Of a stretch of 64,000 nucleotides of DNA, positions 16,342 to 24,632 are shown one piece after another; the first letter of the stretch is position 1; each line of letters opens with the position of its first letter. The notes beneath the pieces are model-generated. The model worked only from the letters and a program-made list of their open reading frames with translations. It searched no databases and was not told the DNA's origin. Origin of the DNA: CFX2 sp014338005 (GTDB lineage: Bacteria > Chloroflexota > Anaerolineae > Aggregatilineales > Phototrophicaceae); NCBI GenBank assembly GCA_030263555.1, contig SZPE01000011.1, positions 1 through 64,000 of the forward strand, in the 5' to 3' direction. A program made the translations under genes and the position numbers.

Positions 16342-17319
16342 ATGTCACGTCTTAAACGTCTGCTCAATCTGGCCGGGTGGGGCATCGCGCTCGGTTTTCT
16401 GGCGCTGGCCTGGCAGCGGATTGTCGCCGGCCAGGGCGACTGGTCGCATGTTTTCGCCGGCCTGGACTGGCGGCTGCTGGCGCCGGCGCTGGCGGCGCTG
16501 CTGGCGGGACAGGGTTTGCTGGGTATGTCCGGTTATGTCGGCTGCCGCAGCCTGGGCCGCTACCTGCCACCAGGCCGCTCGTACCGGTACTGGTTCGTGT
16601 CGCAGCTGACCAAATACATTCCCGGCGGCGTCTGGCAGGTGGCGGCGCGGGTGGTGCTGTACCGGCGGGACGGCCTGCCGACGGCGGTCGCCGGCGCTTT
16701 GACGGTGTGGGAACTGGCGGCGCTGCTGCTGACCAGCCTGCTGCTCAGCCTGACCGGCGGCGTGTGGGCCAGCCCGGAACTGGCGGCGCCGGTAGCGGTC
16801 TGCGCCGCGCTGATCTTCGGCCTGCTGCTGCTGTCACAGCATGACCGCTTCTGGCGGGCGCTGCAGCGGCTGGGCTGGCGGGGTGCTGAAACGATGCTGG
16901 ACGCGCACCGGTGGATGGGCGGCGCGCCGGTGCGCGTTTATCTGTCCCTCGGCGCGCTGTATACCCTGGCCTGGCTGCTGATCGGCACCGGGTTTTACTG
17001 GCTGACACTGGCCGTACCGGACGTTTCGGCGCTGTCCTGGTGGCAAGCCGTGACCAGTTTTACAGCGGCCTGGGCGGTCGGCTTCCTGGTGATTATCGCG
17101 CCGGTCGGCATCGGCCCGCGCGAGGCGGTGCTGACCATCTTGCTTACGCCCCGGTTTGGCGTTACCATCGCTTTTTCGATTGCCATCATCGCGCGCCTGT
17201 GGTGGACGCTGGGCGAAGCCCTGCATCTGGGCGCGGCGCTGCCCTGGTACTGGACGCAGAGAACGCACCATGCCGCTGCCGAACCAAGCCCATCTATCGG
17301 TCGTGATACCGGTCTATAA
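16342..17319 (+). CDS. UPF0104-type flippase-like membrane protein
   Basis: A 325-residue polytopic protein of the lysylphosphatidylglycerol-synthase TM / UPF0104 family. It has six to eight hydrophobic helices and the motifs YWFVSQLTKYIPGGVWQVAARVVLYRR and IIAPVGIGPREAVLTILL. In glycan clusters these proteins are candidate lipid-linked sugar flippases. The ATG at 16342 is 2 bp after the LON gene stop. The C-terminus overlaps the next gene by 50 bp in another frame, so the flippase, GT2 and methyltransferase genes form one tightly packed unit. Confidence 0.85.
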   Translation: MSRLKRLLNLAGWGIALGFLALAWQRIVAGQGDWSHVFAGLDWRLLAPALAALLAGQGLLGMSGYVGCRSLGRYLPPGRSYRYWFVSQLTKYIPGGVWQVAARVVLYRRDGLPTAVAGALTVWELAALLLTSLLLSLTGGVWASPELAAPVAVCAALIFGLLLLSQHDRFWRALQRLGWRGAETMLDAHRWMGGAPVRVYLSLGALYTLAWLLIGTGFYWLTLAVPDVSALSWWQAVTSFTAAWAVGFLVIIAPVGIGPREAVLTILLTPRFGVTIAFSIAIIARLWWTLGEALHLGAALPWYWTQRTHHAAAEPSPSIGRDTGL

Positions 17320-18253
17320 CGAAGTCGAAAGCCTGCCCATCCTGCACGCCAAACTGACCGGCGTGCTGGAGCGCCTGTCGCCGGGCTGGGAAATCATCTA
17401 CGTGGACGACGGCAGTGACGATGGCTCAACCGATGCGCTGCTGGCGCTGCAAGCCGCCGACGCGCGGGTGACGGTGGTCGTCCAGCGCCGGAACTTCGGC
17501 AAAAGCCTGGCGCTGAATGCCGGTTTTGCCCTGGCGCGCGGGGACGTGCTGGTGACGATGGACGCCGATTTGCAGGACGAGCCGGACGAAATGGAACGGC
17601 TGCTGGCGAAGCTGGCCGAAGGTTACGACGTGGTTTCCGGCTGGAAAAAAGAGCGTCATGACCCGCTTTCCAAACGTATCCCGTCGCGCATCGCCAACCG
17701 GGTGACGGCCTGGATGACCGGGCTGCACCTGCGCGACATGAACAGCGGCTATAAGGTTTACCGGAGCGAAGTCGTGCGCCGCCTGCGAATCTACGGCGAC
17801 CTGCACCGCTACATTCCGGTGCTGGCCCATTACGCCGGCTTCCGCGTGACGGAAGTGCCGGTCACGCACCACGCGCGCCGCTTCGGGCGTTCCAAATACG
17901 GGCCTGGGCGGCTGCTGCGCGGCGGCCTGGATTTGGTGACGGTGCTGTTCCTCAACCAGTACGGGCGGCGTCCGCTGCACCTGTTTGGCGGCCTGGGCGG
18001 GCTGCTGCTGCTGGCCGGTTTCCTCATCAATCTGGTATTGAGTATTGAATGGTTTATGGGCGTGCGCCCGTTAAGCGAACGTCCGGTTCTCTTTCTGGGG
18101 GTGCTGCTGATGCTGATGGGCGCACAGTTTTTGACGATGGGGCTGCTGGCCGAATTGATCGTTTCCCATATGCAGCGCAGCGAAGACCCCCTGGTGACGA
18201 CCGCCCGCGTTTACCGCGCCGAACAGCCCGCCGGGGAGGCGCAGCCGCAGTGA
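17270..18253 (+). CDS. GT2 glycosyltransferase, DPM1/ArnC-like polyprenyl-phosphate type
   Basis: A 327-residue enzyme. The GT-A domain has VVIPVYNEVESL, YVDDGSDDGS, QRRNFGKSLALNAGFALARGD, TMDADLQDEPDE (DXD-type) and DMNSGYKVYRSEV, then RRFGRSKYG. Two C-terminal TM helices follow (about 240-300). The family transfers a sugar to a polyprenyl phosphate on the cytoplasmic face. The ATG at 17270 lies inside the flippase gene; the frame is open further upstream but that part only shadows the flippase. It is coupled to the methyltransferase through a GTGA overlap. Confidence 0.9.
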   Translation: MPLPNQAHLSVVIPVYNEVESLPILHAKLTGVLERLSPGWEIIYVDDGSDDGSTDALLALQAADARVTVVVQRRNFGKSLALNAGFALARGDVLVTMDADLQDEPDEMERLLAKLAEGYDVVSGWKKERHDPLSKRIPSRIANRVTAWMTGLHLRDMNSGYKVYRSEVVRRLRIYGDLHRYIPVLAHYAGFRVTEVPVTHHARRFGRSKYGPGRLLRGGLDLVTVLFLNQYGRRPLHLFGGLGGLLLLAGFLINLVLSIEWFMGVRPLSERPVLFLGVLLMLMGAQFLTMGLLAELIVSHMQRSEDPLVTTARVYRAEQPAGEAQPQ

Positions 18254-18840
18254 CCACCAGCACCAACCAGCAAAAACACCAGTCGAATAATCCGTTCATG
18301 CGCTGGGCGATTTCGCGCTTTCACGGCCAAGTGCGCGGCCTGCTGCCGGCGGACGCGGACAGCCTGCTGGAAGTCGGCTGCGGCGAGGGCTATTCGGCGC
18401 GGGCGGTGCTGGATGGGCGCAGCCTGCGCGCTTACGGGGGCGATTTAAACGCGGCGGCGGTGAGCCAGGCGCGCTGGCGCTGCCCGGCTGTGTCATATGC
18501 CGTGTTCGATGCGCTCCGGCTGCCGTTCCCCGACCGCAGCGTGGACGTGGTGCTGTCGCTGGAAGTGCTGGAACACCTGCCCGACCCGGCGGCGGCGCTG
18601 GCCGAGTACCGGCGCGTGGCGCGGCGCGCCCTGCTGTTGAGCGTGCCGAACGAGCCGATTTTTCGCCTTCAACGCCTGATGACCGGCAAAGGCGTGCGCC
18701 TTTTGGGCGACCACCCGGAGCATATCCAGCACTGGTCGCTGGCGGGTTTTCGCCGCTTCGTCGAACGCCAGGGCATCACGGTGATCGCGGCGGTTTCGCC
18801 CCCGCCGTTCGCGTGGAGCGTGCTGCTGTGCGCGCTGTGA
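18250..18840 (+). CDS. SAM-dependent methyltransferase (type 11-like)
   Basis: A 196-residue class I methyltransferase: motif I LLEVGCGEGYSA, acidic end of strand 2 in YGGDLNAAAV, FDALRLPFPDRSVDVVLSLEVLEHLPDP, and VPNEPIFRLQ. The start is GTG 18250, overlapping the GT2 stop codon by three bases (GTGA); ATG 18298 is an alternative. The substrate is probably the glycan or lipid made by the neighbouring enzymes, but this is inference. The gene ends one base before the converging GT-C gene. Confidence 0.88.
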   Translation: MTTSTNQQKHQSNNPFMRWAISRFHGQVRGLLPADADSLLEVGCGEGYSARAVLDGRSLRAYGGDLNAAAVSQARWRCPAVSYAVFDALRLPFPDRSVDVVLSLEVLEHLPDPAAALAEYRRVARRALLLSVPNEPIFRLQRLMTGKGVRLLGDHPEHIQHWSLAGFRRFVERQGITVIAAVSPPPFAWSVLLCAL

Positions 18841-18841
18841 G

Positions 18842-20707
18842 TCAGCAGCCGCGCCGGTAAATTTCGACGGCGTGTTCCATAAATTCCAGCCGGTCGCATA
18901 CGCCGAAGTTTTCCCGCTCCATGTACGTCTGCAAACCGGGGTCGAAGTGCATTTCGTTTTCGATGTACACGATCACATCCGGCCTGACCTGATCCCACAC
19001 CTCGATTTCGGCGGCGGCCACACCGCGCCCCACCGACATGCCGCCCGCCGCGTGGCTGACCAGATCGGCGCGCGGGAACGACCAGATGAGCTGGTGCGTG
19101 CTGACGATTTTTTCGCCGGGCCGCAGGTACGGCTCCAGCGCCGGGCCGATAGCTTCGTACAAAAAGGGCGGCGTCTGGCCGGTGCGGTAAAAGGTCAGTG
19201 TCCAGGGTGAGATCAGGAACATCCCGGCCATCTGCGCCAGCAGCGCGGCGAACAGCGCCGCTGTGCCGAGCGCCGTCCGGTGGCTGGCGTCCGGCGGTTG
19301 GTTGGCCGCCCGCAGGCCATCGGCTGCCAGCGCGCCAACCGCGACGACCAGAAAAACGCTGAAGGTCGAGCGGTAGCCCTGGGTATCCAGAAAAACCGAA
19401 ATCAGCGCCAGCGCCGCCAGCACGCCGACCAGGAAGCGGTCGCTTTCGTTACGCCGCCAGAGGATGTATACCAGCCCGGCGGCGAACAGGAAACCTTCCA
19501 GAACGCTGCGCCATTCCAGCAGCGCCCGCAGGAAGGGCAGAGGATGTGACCGCCCGCTGCGTTCGGTGGTAAGCCGCGCCAGATACGCTTCCAGGCCGCC
19601 GACCGGCAGCACGTTAAACACGAAATAAATGCCCGCGCCCAGGCCGGCCCCCAGGCTGAAAGCCAGCAGCGGCCAGATCGGGGCAGGTTGACGCCGGCGG
19701 TAGGACGACCATAAAAATTCGCCCAGGTAGAGTAGAAAAAACGCGCCGGTAAAAATCATGCCGCTGGCGTGCGCCTGCATGGACAGCGCCGCCAGCAGGC
19801 CGCAGGCGAAGTCCCAGGGCGCGCGCCGGGGGCTGCGGCGGGCCTGCGCGGCGGCCAGCGTCATGAAGGCGGCGAAGGCGTGCATATACAGGTTGCCGCG
19901 ATATTCCACCACCGGGATAAAACCCTGACTCAGCACCGCCATGCCGGCGGCCAGCAGCGCGGCGGTGCGCCCGTACAGCCGCCAGGCCAGCGCCGCGCTG
20001 CCAACGAAAGCGACCAGATAGCTGGCGAATTGTAGGGTTCGCCCGATGATGAGGTGAAAACCGAAGGTGTGCAGCAGCCAGCCGTAACCGGCGTTCAGCC
20101 AGCCGTAACCCGGTGTAATTACTTCCGGCGGCCACAGGTGCGTCCGGTTGTACAGGCCGCCGGCGGAAAAAACCGCTTCGGTGCGTTCGGCCCAGGAGGC
20201 TTCGTCCGGCTCGAAGCGGCGGTCGGAAACTGCGCCGATGTACAGCGGAATCAGCACCAGCAGCAAAAAGACCAGCGCCGCCAGCGGCCAGCGGCGGAAG
20301 CGCGGCGGCGCATCCGGCAGGGTGATTATCAGCATGAGAGAGGCCAGCAGGCCGTTGAGCGTAAAATACTGCTGAAGCACCGTTTCGACCGGCAGCAGCC
20401 ACAGCGCGAAAGCCGCCAGCCCGATGATGACGAGCAGGCCGTAACGCGCGCCCGCCGGTATCCGCTCCAGCCGCCGCGTGACGGGCGCGTGGCGCAGCGC
20501 CGCCGCCAGCCAGGCCAGCGCCAGGAACAGGTGCAGCGCCAGCGCCAGCGTATAACGCGGGCTGTAGCGTTCCAGCAGCAGCCCTTCGCCAATGCTCTGA
20601 TGCCCCCACAGGGCAGGGGCGCAAAAAAGCTGAGCGGTTAAACCCGCCCACAGCGCGATTCGGGGCGTCAGCGTTCGAGCAGTCGGCGCGGCGGAAACAG
20701 CGGTCAC
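18842..20707 (-). CDS. GT-C glycosyltransferase, ArnT/PMT-like polytopic membrane protein
   Basis: A 621-residue protein with about 11-13 hydrophobic helices and a C-terminal soluble part. An Asp-Glu motif (D168-E169 in RRFEPDEASWAERTE) in the first large outer loop fits the GT-C catalytic loop, and GNLYMHAFAA and QAHASGMI are typical of this class. GT-C enzymes use polyprenyl-phosphate sugars outside the membrane, matching the GT2 enzyme encoded opposite. The start is GTG 20707 with GGAG upstream; TATAAT is at 20735-20740 on the minus strand. It converges with the methyltransferase. Confidence 0.8.
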   Translation of the reverse strand: MTAVSAAPTARTLTPRIALWAGLTAQLFCAPALWGHQSIGEGLLLERYSPRYTLALALHLFLALAWLAAALRHAPVTRRLERIPAGARYGLLVIIGLAAFALWLLPVETVLQQYFTLNGLLASLMLIITLPDAPPRFRRWPLAALVFLLLVLIPLYIGAVSDRRFEPDEASWAERTEAVFSAGGLYNRTHLWPPEVITPGYGWLNAGYGWLLHTFGFHLIIGRTLQFASYLVAFVGSAALAWRLYGRTAALLAAGMAVLSQGFIPVVEYRGNLYMHAFAAFMTLAAAQARRSPRRAPWDFACGLLAALSMQAHASGMIFTGAFFLLYLGEFLWSSYRRRQPAPIWPLLAFSLGAGLGAGIYFVFNVLPVGGLEAYLARLTTERSGRSHPLPFLRALLEWRSVLEGFLFAAGLVYILWRRNESDRFLVGVLAALALISVFLDTQGYRSTFSVFLVVAVGALAADGLRAANQPPDASHRTALGTAALFAALLAQMAGMFLISPWTLTFYRTGQTPPFLYEAIGPALEPYLRPGEKIVSTHQLIWSFPRADLVSHAAGGMSVGRGVAAAEIEVWDQVRPDVIVYIENEMHFDPGLQTYMERENFGVCDRLEFMEHAVEIYRRGC

Positions 20708-20801
20708 GGCGTTTTACTCCTTCGGTGCGGAGCGATTATAACACACCCGCGCCGGCGATCTGGCCGGGGAAGCAGGGGGATTGTCCCAGGGCGCGCGCCG
20801 C

Positions 20802-20830
20802 TTGACGCCGCCGCCAATGGCCGCTAAAAT
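20802..20830 (+). promoter_or_regulatory. Strong sigma-70-type promoter of the ABC-F leader
   Basis: TTGACG (20802-20807), exactly 17 bp, TAAAAT (20825-20830). The predicted transcription start (about 20837) falls on or next to the ATG of a short ORF at 20838. The 340-bp divergent region 20708-21048 holds this promoter, the leader ORF, a hairpin and a terminator, and no other gene. Confidence 0.7.
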
Positions 20831-20837
20831 GAGCTGT

Positions 20838-20906
20838 ATGATCTACTTTACGCTGCACACGGTTTTTACGATTTCACTGCTCGCGCATACGTTGGGCGCG
20901 CCTTAG
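20838..20906 (+). CDS. Putative 22-codon leader peptide upstream of the ABC-F gene
   Basis: ATG 20838 to TAG 20904-20906 encodes a hydrophobic Thr/Leu-rich peptide beginning MIYFTLHTVF and ending AHTLGAP. It has no Shine-Dalgarno and would be almost leaderless from the promoter just upstream. Its stop codon lies in the loop of a GGCGCGC hairpin. Position between a promoter and a terminator that precede an ABC-F gene fits a ribosome-mediated attenuator leader, as known for several antibiotic-resistance ABC-F genes. Translation of so short an ORF is unproven. Confidence 0.4.
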   Translation: MIYFTLHTVFTISLLAHTLGAP

Positions 20907-20917
20907 TTCAGCGCGCC
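20895..20917 (+). other. Hairpin over the leader stop codon
   Basis: GGCGCGC (20895-20901) pairs with GCGCGCC (20911-20917), and two more pairs are possible outside. The 9-base loop contains the leader ORF's TAG. A ribosome stalled on the leader codons would prevent this stem from forming. Confidence 0.5.
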
Positions 20918-20959
20918 TACTGCCCGTGTAAGATTAGCGTAGTTTTCGTAATCATTCGA

Positions 20960-20990
20960 CGGCCACAGGTGCGCCTGTGGCCGTTTTGAT
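20960..20990 (+). terminator. Intrinsic terminator (candidate attenuator) before the ABC-F gene
   Basis: A perfect 10-bp stem CGGCCACAGG (20960-20969) / CCTGTGGCCG (20974-20983) with a TGCG loop is followed by TTTTGATT. The minus-strand reading has no T-tract, so it acts on plus-strand transcripts. The gene upstream is divergent, so the only transcript it can stop is one that starts in this same intergenic region. I see no promoter between it and the ABC-F start. Confidence 0.85.
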
Positions 20991-21048
20991 TCCCGCGTTG
21001 GACAGCAGGCGGCCCAGGCCGCGCCTCCGGTTTTGAGGAGAGCTAAAA

Positions 21049-22695
21049 ATGCACATCATCCACCTTGATCGAATTACCATCAGCCACGCCGGGCGCGAAA
21101 TTTTCCGCGACCTGTCCTGGGCCATCGGCGACCGCGACCGGGTAGGGCTGGTCGGGCCGAATGGGTCGGGCAAGTCCAGCCTGCTGAAGGCCATCGCCGG
21201 GCGGCTCCAGCCGGATACCGGCGCGATCACCATCCAGCGCGGCGTCAGCGTGGGTTATCTGCCGCAGGACGTGGAACTGCCGCCCGGTCGCGGCCTGCTG
21301 GATGAGGCTGTAACGCCGCCGCCTAAGCTGGCGCACATCGAGGCCGAACTGACGCGGCTGGAAAAACGGCTGGCCGACCCGGACGTGTATGGCGATGCCG
21401 CCCGGCTGGAGCGCGTGCTGGCGCAGCAGGAAAAGGCGCTGGAAACCTACGAGCGCCTGGGCGGCCTCAGCCATGCGGCCAAGGTGAAGGATAGGCTGGC
21501 GCGGCTGGGCTTCGCGGCGGAGGATTACGACCTGCCGACCGAAACGCTCAGCGGCGGGCAGAAGAAGCTGGTTGCGCTGGCGCGGCTGGCCGCCGAAACG
21601 CCGGACGTGCTGCTGCTGGATGAGCCGGATAATCACCTTGACCTGAACGCCAAACGCGCCCTGGAAGCCTTCATCCGCGATTACCCCGGCGGTGTGGTCA
21701 TCGTTTCGCACGACCGCTACCTGCTGGACGAGGTGGTGACGGCTATCGCCGAACTGGAAGATGGCGCGCTGACGCTGTTTCCCGGCAGCTATTCGGCCTA
21801 CGCCGAGGAACGCGCCGCCCGCCGCCAGCGCCAGCAGCAGTTATACGTCGTCCAGCAAAAACGCATCGCGCAGATCGAAACCTTCATCCACGAGTCGGAA
21901 CTGAAGGCCAGAGCCGACCTGGGCGAACGCCATGCCCGCCAGGCGCGCAGCCGCCGCCGGATGCTGGAGCGCATGGAAGAGCGCGGCGAAATGGTCGAGC
22001 GCGTGGCCGAACGGCGCGCGATGGGGCTGGAAATTAACGGCTGGCGCGGCAGCACCAAAGCCCTAGAAATCGTCAATCTGGCGATGGGATTTGATGACCA
22101 ACTGCTGTTTATGGACGTGAACCTGCTGCTGCGGCACGGCGAGCGAGTCGGGCTGATCGGCGCGAACGGCGCGGGAAAATCGGTGCTGTTCCGGCTGATT
22201 CTGGGGCAGCTTGAACCGCTGGACGGGGTGGTGAAGATCGGCCCCAGCGCGCGGGTGGGTTACTACTCGCAGGAACACCAGACGCTCGCCGGCTGGCTCG
22301 ACCGCGCGCCGCTCGACCTGGTGCGCGATATTAAACCCATGAGCGAAGGGGATGCGGTCGCGTTTCTGCTCAGGTTCCTGTTCAGCTACGAGCAGGTGCG
22401 CCTGCCCATTCGCGGCTTCAGCGGGGGGGAACGCAGCCGCTTGCAGCTGGCGAGCATCATGCTGCAAAACCCGAACCTGCTGCTGCTGGACGAGCCGACC
22501 AACAACCTGGACATCCCGTCGGTGGAGGTGCTGGAAAGCGTGCTGGACGATTTTGAAGGCGCGATCCTGGCGATTTCGCACGACCGCTACTTTCTCGACC
22601 GGGTGGTTGACCGGGTGGCGGCGCTGGACGCCGGCGGGCTGCGGCTGTACGAAGGCGGCTACACGGATTATCTCAGCACGATTGAAGGCCGGTAA
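21049..22695 (+). CDS. ABC-F family ATPase (ribosome-associated type)
   Basis: A 548-residue soluble protein with two ABC cassettes and no membrane segments. Cassette 1 has Walker A GPNGSGKSS (36-44), signature LSGGQKKL and Walker B LLLLDEPDNHLD. Cassette 2 has GANGAGKSV (about 371), FSGGERSRL and LLLLDEPTNNLD. Between them lies a long charged, Arg/Glu-rich linker (KARADLGERHARQARSRRRMLERMEERGEMVERV), the P-site tRNA-interaction region. ABC-F proteins act on the ribosome either as translation factors or as antibiotic-protection proteins; I cannot tell which from motifs alone. GAGGAG lies 8 bases before the ATG. The leader with terminator suggests induced expression. A terminator follows. Confidence 0.93.
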   Translation: MHIIHLDRITISHAGREIFRDLSWAIGDRDRVGLVGPNGSGKSSLLKAIAGRLQPDTGAITIQRGVSVGYLPQDVELPPGRGLLDEAVTPPPKLAHIEAELTRLEKRLADPDVYGDAARLERVLAQQEKALETYERLGGLSHAAKVKDRLARLGFAAEDYDLPTETLSGGQKKLVALARLAAETPDVLLLDEPDNHLDLNAKRALEAFIRDYPGGVVIVSHDRYLLDEVVTAIAELEDGALTLFPGSYSAYAEERAARRQRQQQLYVVQQKRIAQIETFIHESELKARADLGERHARQARSRRRMLERMEERGEMVERVAERRAMGLEINGWRGSTKALEIVNLAMGFDDQLLFMDVNLLLRHGERVGLIGANGAGKSVLFRLILGQLEPLDGVVKIGPSARVGYYSQEHQTLAGWLDRAPLDLVRDIKPMSEGDAVAFLLRFLFSYEQVRLPIRGFSGGERSRLQLASIMLQNPNLLLLDEPTNNLDIPSVEVLESVLDDFEGAILAISHDRYFLDRVVDRVAALDAGGLRLYEGGYTDYLSTIEGR

Positions 22696-22709
22696 ACAGG
22701 AAAAAGAAT

Positions 22710-22733
22710 CCCCTCTAACGAGGGGGTTTTGTT
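22710..22733 (+). terminator. Intrinsic terminator after the ABC-F gene
   Basis: CCCCTC-TAAC-GAGGGG (22710-22725) is followed by GTTTTGTTT, 15 bp after the stop codon. Confidence 0.8.
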
Positions 22734-22753
22734 TCTGTGAATTTGAACGCCGC

Positions 22754-24415
22754 CTACATCAACGGAAGCTGCTGATCGTCGTTCTTTTCGCGCGGGGCTT
22801 TTTTGAAGGTATCAAGGCCGTGTTTAAGGTCTATAAACTGCGGGCGTTCGGTTCGGGACAGCAGCCCTTCAATGGTCAATATCTGGATGCGTGGAAATTC
22901 CTGCCCGTTGCCGGCCCGGTAGAAGCCCTCTTTAACGGCTTCGGTCATCATCGGCTGAGTCGGTTCGGCCAGGGTGACGAAAAACCCCATCTCGGCTTCG
23001 TTCTGCTGGACGACCGTGATAAGTTCGCGTATCATCGCCACGCCCACTTTGTCGCCGCCTTTGACGCTGACGACGATTTTTTGCGTCTGCGCCTTTCCAT
23101 TCACAATATCGGTAAAAAAGATCAAGCCGTCAATGCCTTTGTCCGCGCCTTTGCGTTTGCCCCGGTAGGGCTGCGCGCCCACCAGCGAACAGGCCCACCA
23201 CTGGAATTGATACGGGTCGCGCTGCATCAGGTCGCGCGCGCTCGCCAAATCCTTCGGCGTTCCCTCGACCCGGAACTGAATATCTGGGAAGGCGTCGCGC
23301 ATCCGTTTTTCGATCAGGGCGATTGCCAGATGGGTGATGTCAATCCCGATCCACTGCCGCCCCAGTTTTTGCGCGGCATGAACAGCTGTGCCGCAGCCGC
23401 AGAAGGGGTCTAAAACCACATCGCCTTCATTGCTCGATGCCTGAACGATACGCTCAAGCAAAGCGAGGGGCTTTTGCGTGGGATAGCCCAGGCGCTCCGC
23501 TGCCTGAGCGCCAATCGGTGAGATGTCTGTCCAGACTGCCTGTACGCGCTGCCCTTCCTTCACTTCGTCCCAATATCGTTTATATGATGGCACTCCGCCC
23601 CCGGCAGGCCAGGCAATACGCCCGGCTTTATCGAGCATGTCCAGTTTTTCCTGCGTTGATAAACGCTCATAGTTTTCGCCCTTAAGCACTTCGTTCATGG
23701 CTTCCGTCGGAACTGCCCAATGCCGGCCTACGGCTGTGGGATTAACACCTTTCCAGGGAGCGCCCGACGAGCCACGACGCACGCCGGCTGCTGTCAGGTC
23801 ACTCAGACGAAACCGCCCCCGCTCGTCCTCATGTTTATAGAAGCGTTTAATGTATGCTGGGTCATGGGCAGCTTTAGGCGTATTCCACGTGTAATCGTCC
23901 GACCTGGAATAAAAAAGGATGGTGTCGAAGTTTGGGCCAAACCGTTTCGCGCTGCTGTGAGCCGACGTGCGCTGCCAGATAATCTCGTTCCTGAAGTTCT
24001 GTGGCCCGAAAATGCTGTCCATCACAACCTTGAGATAATGGCTTGCCGTTGTATCGCAGTGAAGATACAGGCTGCCAGTCGGCTTGAGGACGCGGTGCAG
24101 TTCCAGCAAACGGCTGGTCATCATTACGAGGTAGGCCATCATGTCGCTTTGGGACAGAAAACGCCGCATGGCGCGAATCATCTCGGCTGCATCTGTGTTT
24201 GGCGAGCGCATGATCTCGTCGTATTCATGCTGCGTCTGTTCACTCCAGTGCCAGGTATCCACAAAAGCGGTGATCTGCGCCTCTGATTTTTGAAAGATCA
24301 CGTTATAGGGTTGTTTGGAGTTGAAAGGCGGGTCAAGGTAAACCAGATCAACCGACGCATCGGGGATATGGTCGCGCATAATGTGCAGGTTGTCGCCGTA
24401 ATAAAGCGTGTTCAT
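22754..24415 (-). CDS. DNA methyltransferase fused to an Mrr-like nuclease domain
   Basis: A 553-residue protein. The catalytic motif DPPF (D28-F31) precedes the SAM-binding motif DPFCGCGTAV (336-345), the beta-class order of N6-adenine/N4-cytosine methyltransferases (Type III Mod-like). From about residue 420 a PD-(D/E)xK-like segment follows: GADKGIDGLIFF, then KIVVSVKGGDKVGVAMIRELITVVQ. This matches Mrr-type restriction domains, though the usual E/Q before xK is Ser (SVK). No specificity subunit or separate Res gene is nearby, so it may be a single-chain restriction-modification enzyme or an inactive derivative. Base composition is visibly more A+T-rich than its neighbours, suggesting acquisition. 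Confidence 0.88.
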   Translation of the reverse strand: MNTLYYGDNLHIMRDHIPDASVDLVYLDPPFNSKQPYNVIFQKSEAQITAFVDTWHWSEQTQHEYDEIMRSPNTDAAEMIRAMRRFLSQSDMMAYLVMMTSRLLELHRVLKPTGSLYLHCDTTASHYLKVVMDSIFGPQNFRNEIIWQRTSAHSSAKRFGPNFDTILFYSRSDDYTWNTPKAAHDPAYIKRFYKHEDERGRFRLSDLTAAGVRRGSSGAPWKGVNPTAVGRHWAVPTEAMNEVLKGENYERLSTQEKLDMLDKAGRIAWPAGGGVPSYKRYWDEVKEGQRVQAVWTDISPIGAQAAERLGYPTQKPLALLERIVQASSNEGDVVLDPFCGCGTAVHAAQKLGRQWIGIDITHLAIALIEKRMRDAFPDIQFRVEGTPKDLASARDLMQRDPYQFQWWACSLVGAQPYRGKRKGADKGIDGLIFFTDIVNGKAQTQKIVVSVKGGDKVGVAMIRELITVVQQNEAEMGFFVTLAEPTQPMMTEAVKEGFYRAGNGQEFPRIQILTIEGLLSRTERPQFIDLKHGLDTFKKAPREKNDDQQLPLM

Positions 24416-24632
24416 CGTCTGCTGCCTCTGGCCTGGGGTTATTCCGCCTCAAACAACGATTATATTACAAAATCGGGTTGCCCCAAAGCCGGGAAATTCG
24501 CCCCGTAGGGTAGCCCGGCGGGTATGACCGGGACTATTGTCTTAAACGCGCGCGGCGCGAATCTTTTGATTCAGCCGTCTGTTCCGCCTTTATACTGGGA
24601 TAAACGGCAGAACGACGAACGGATATTTTTTT

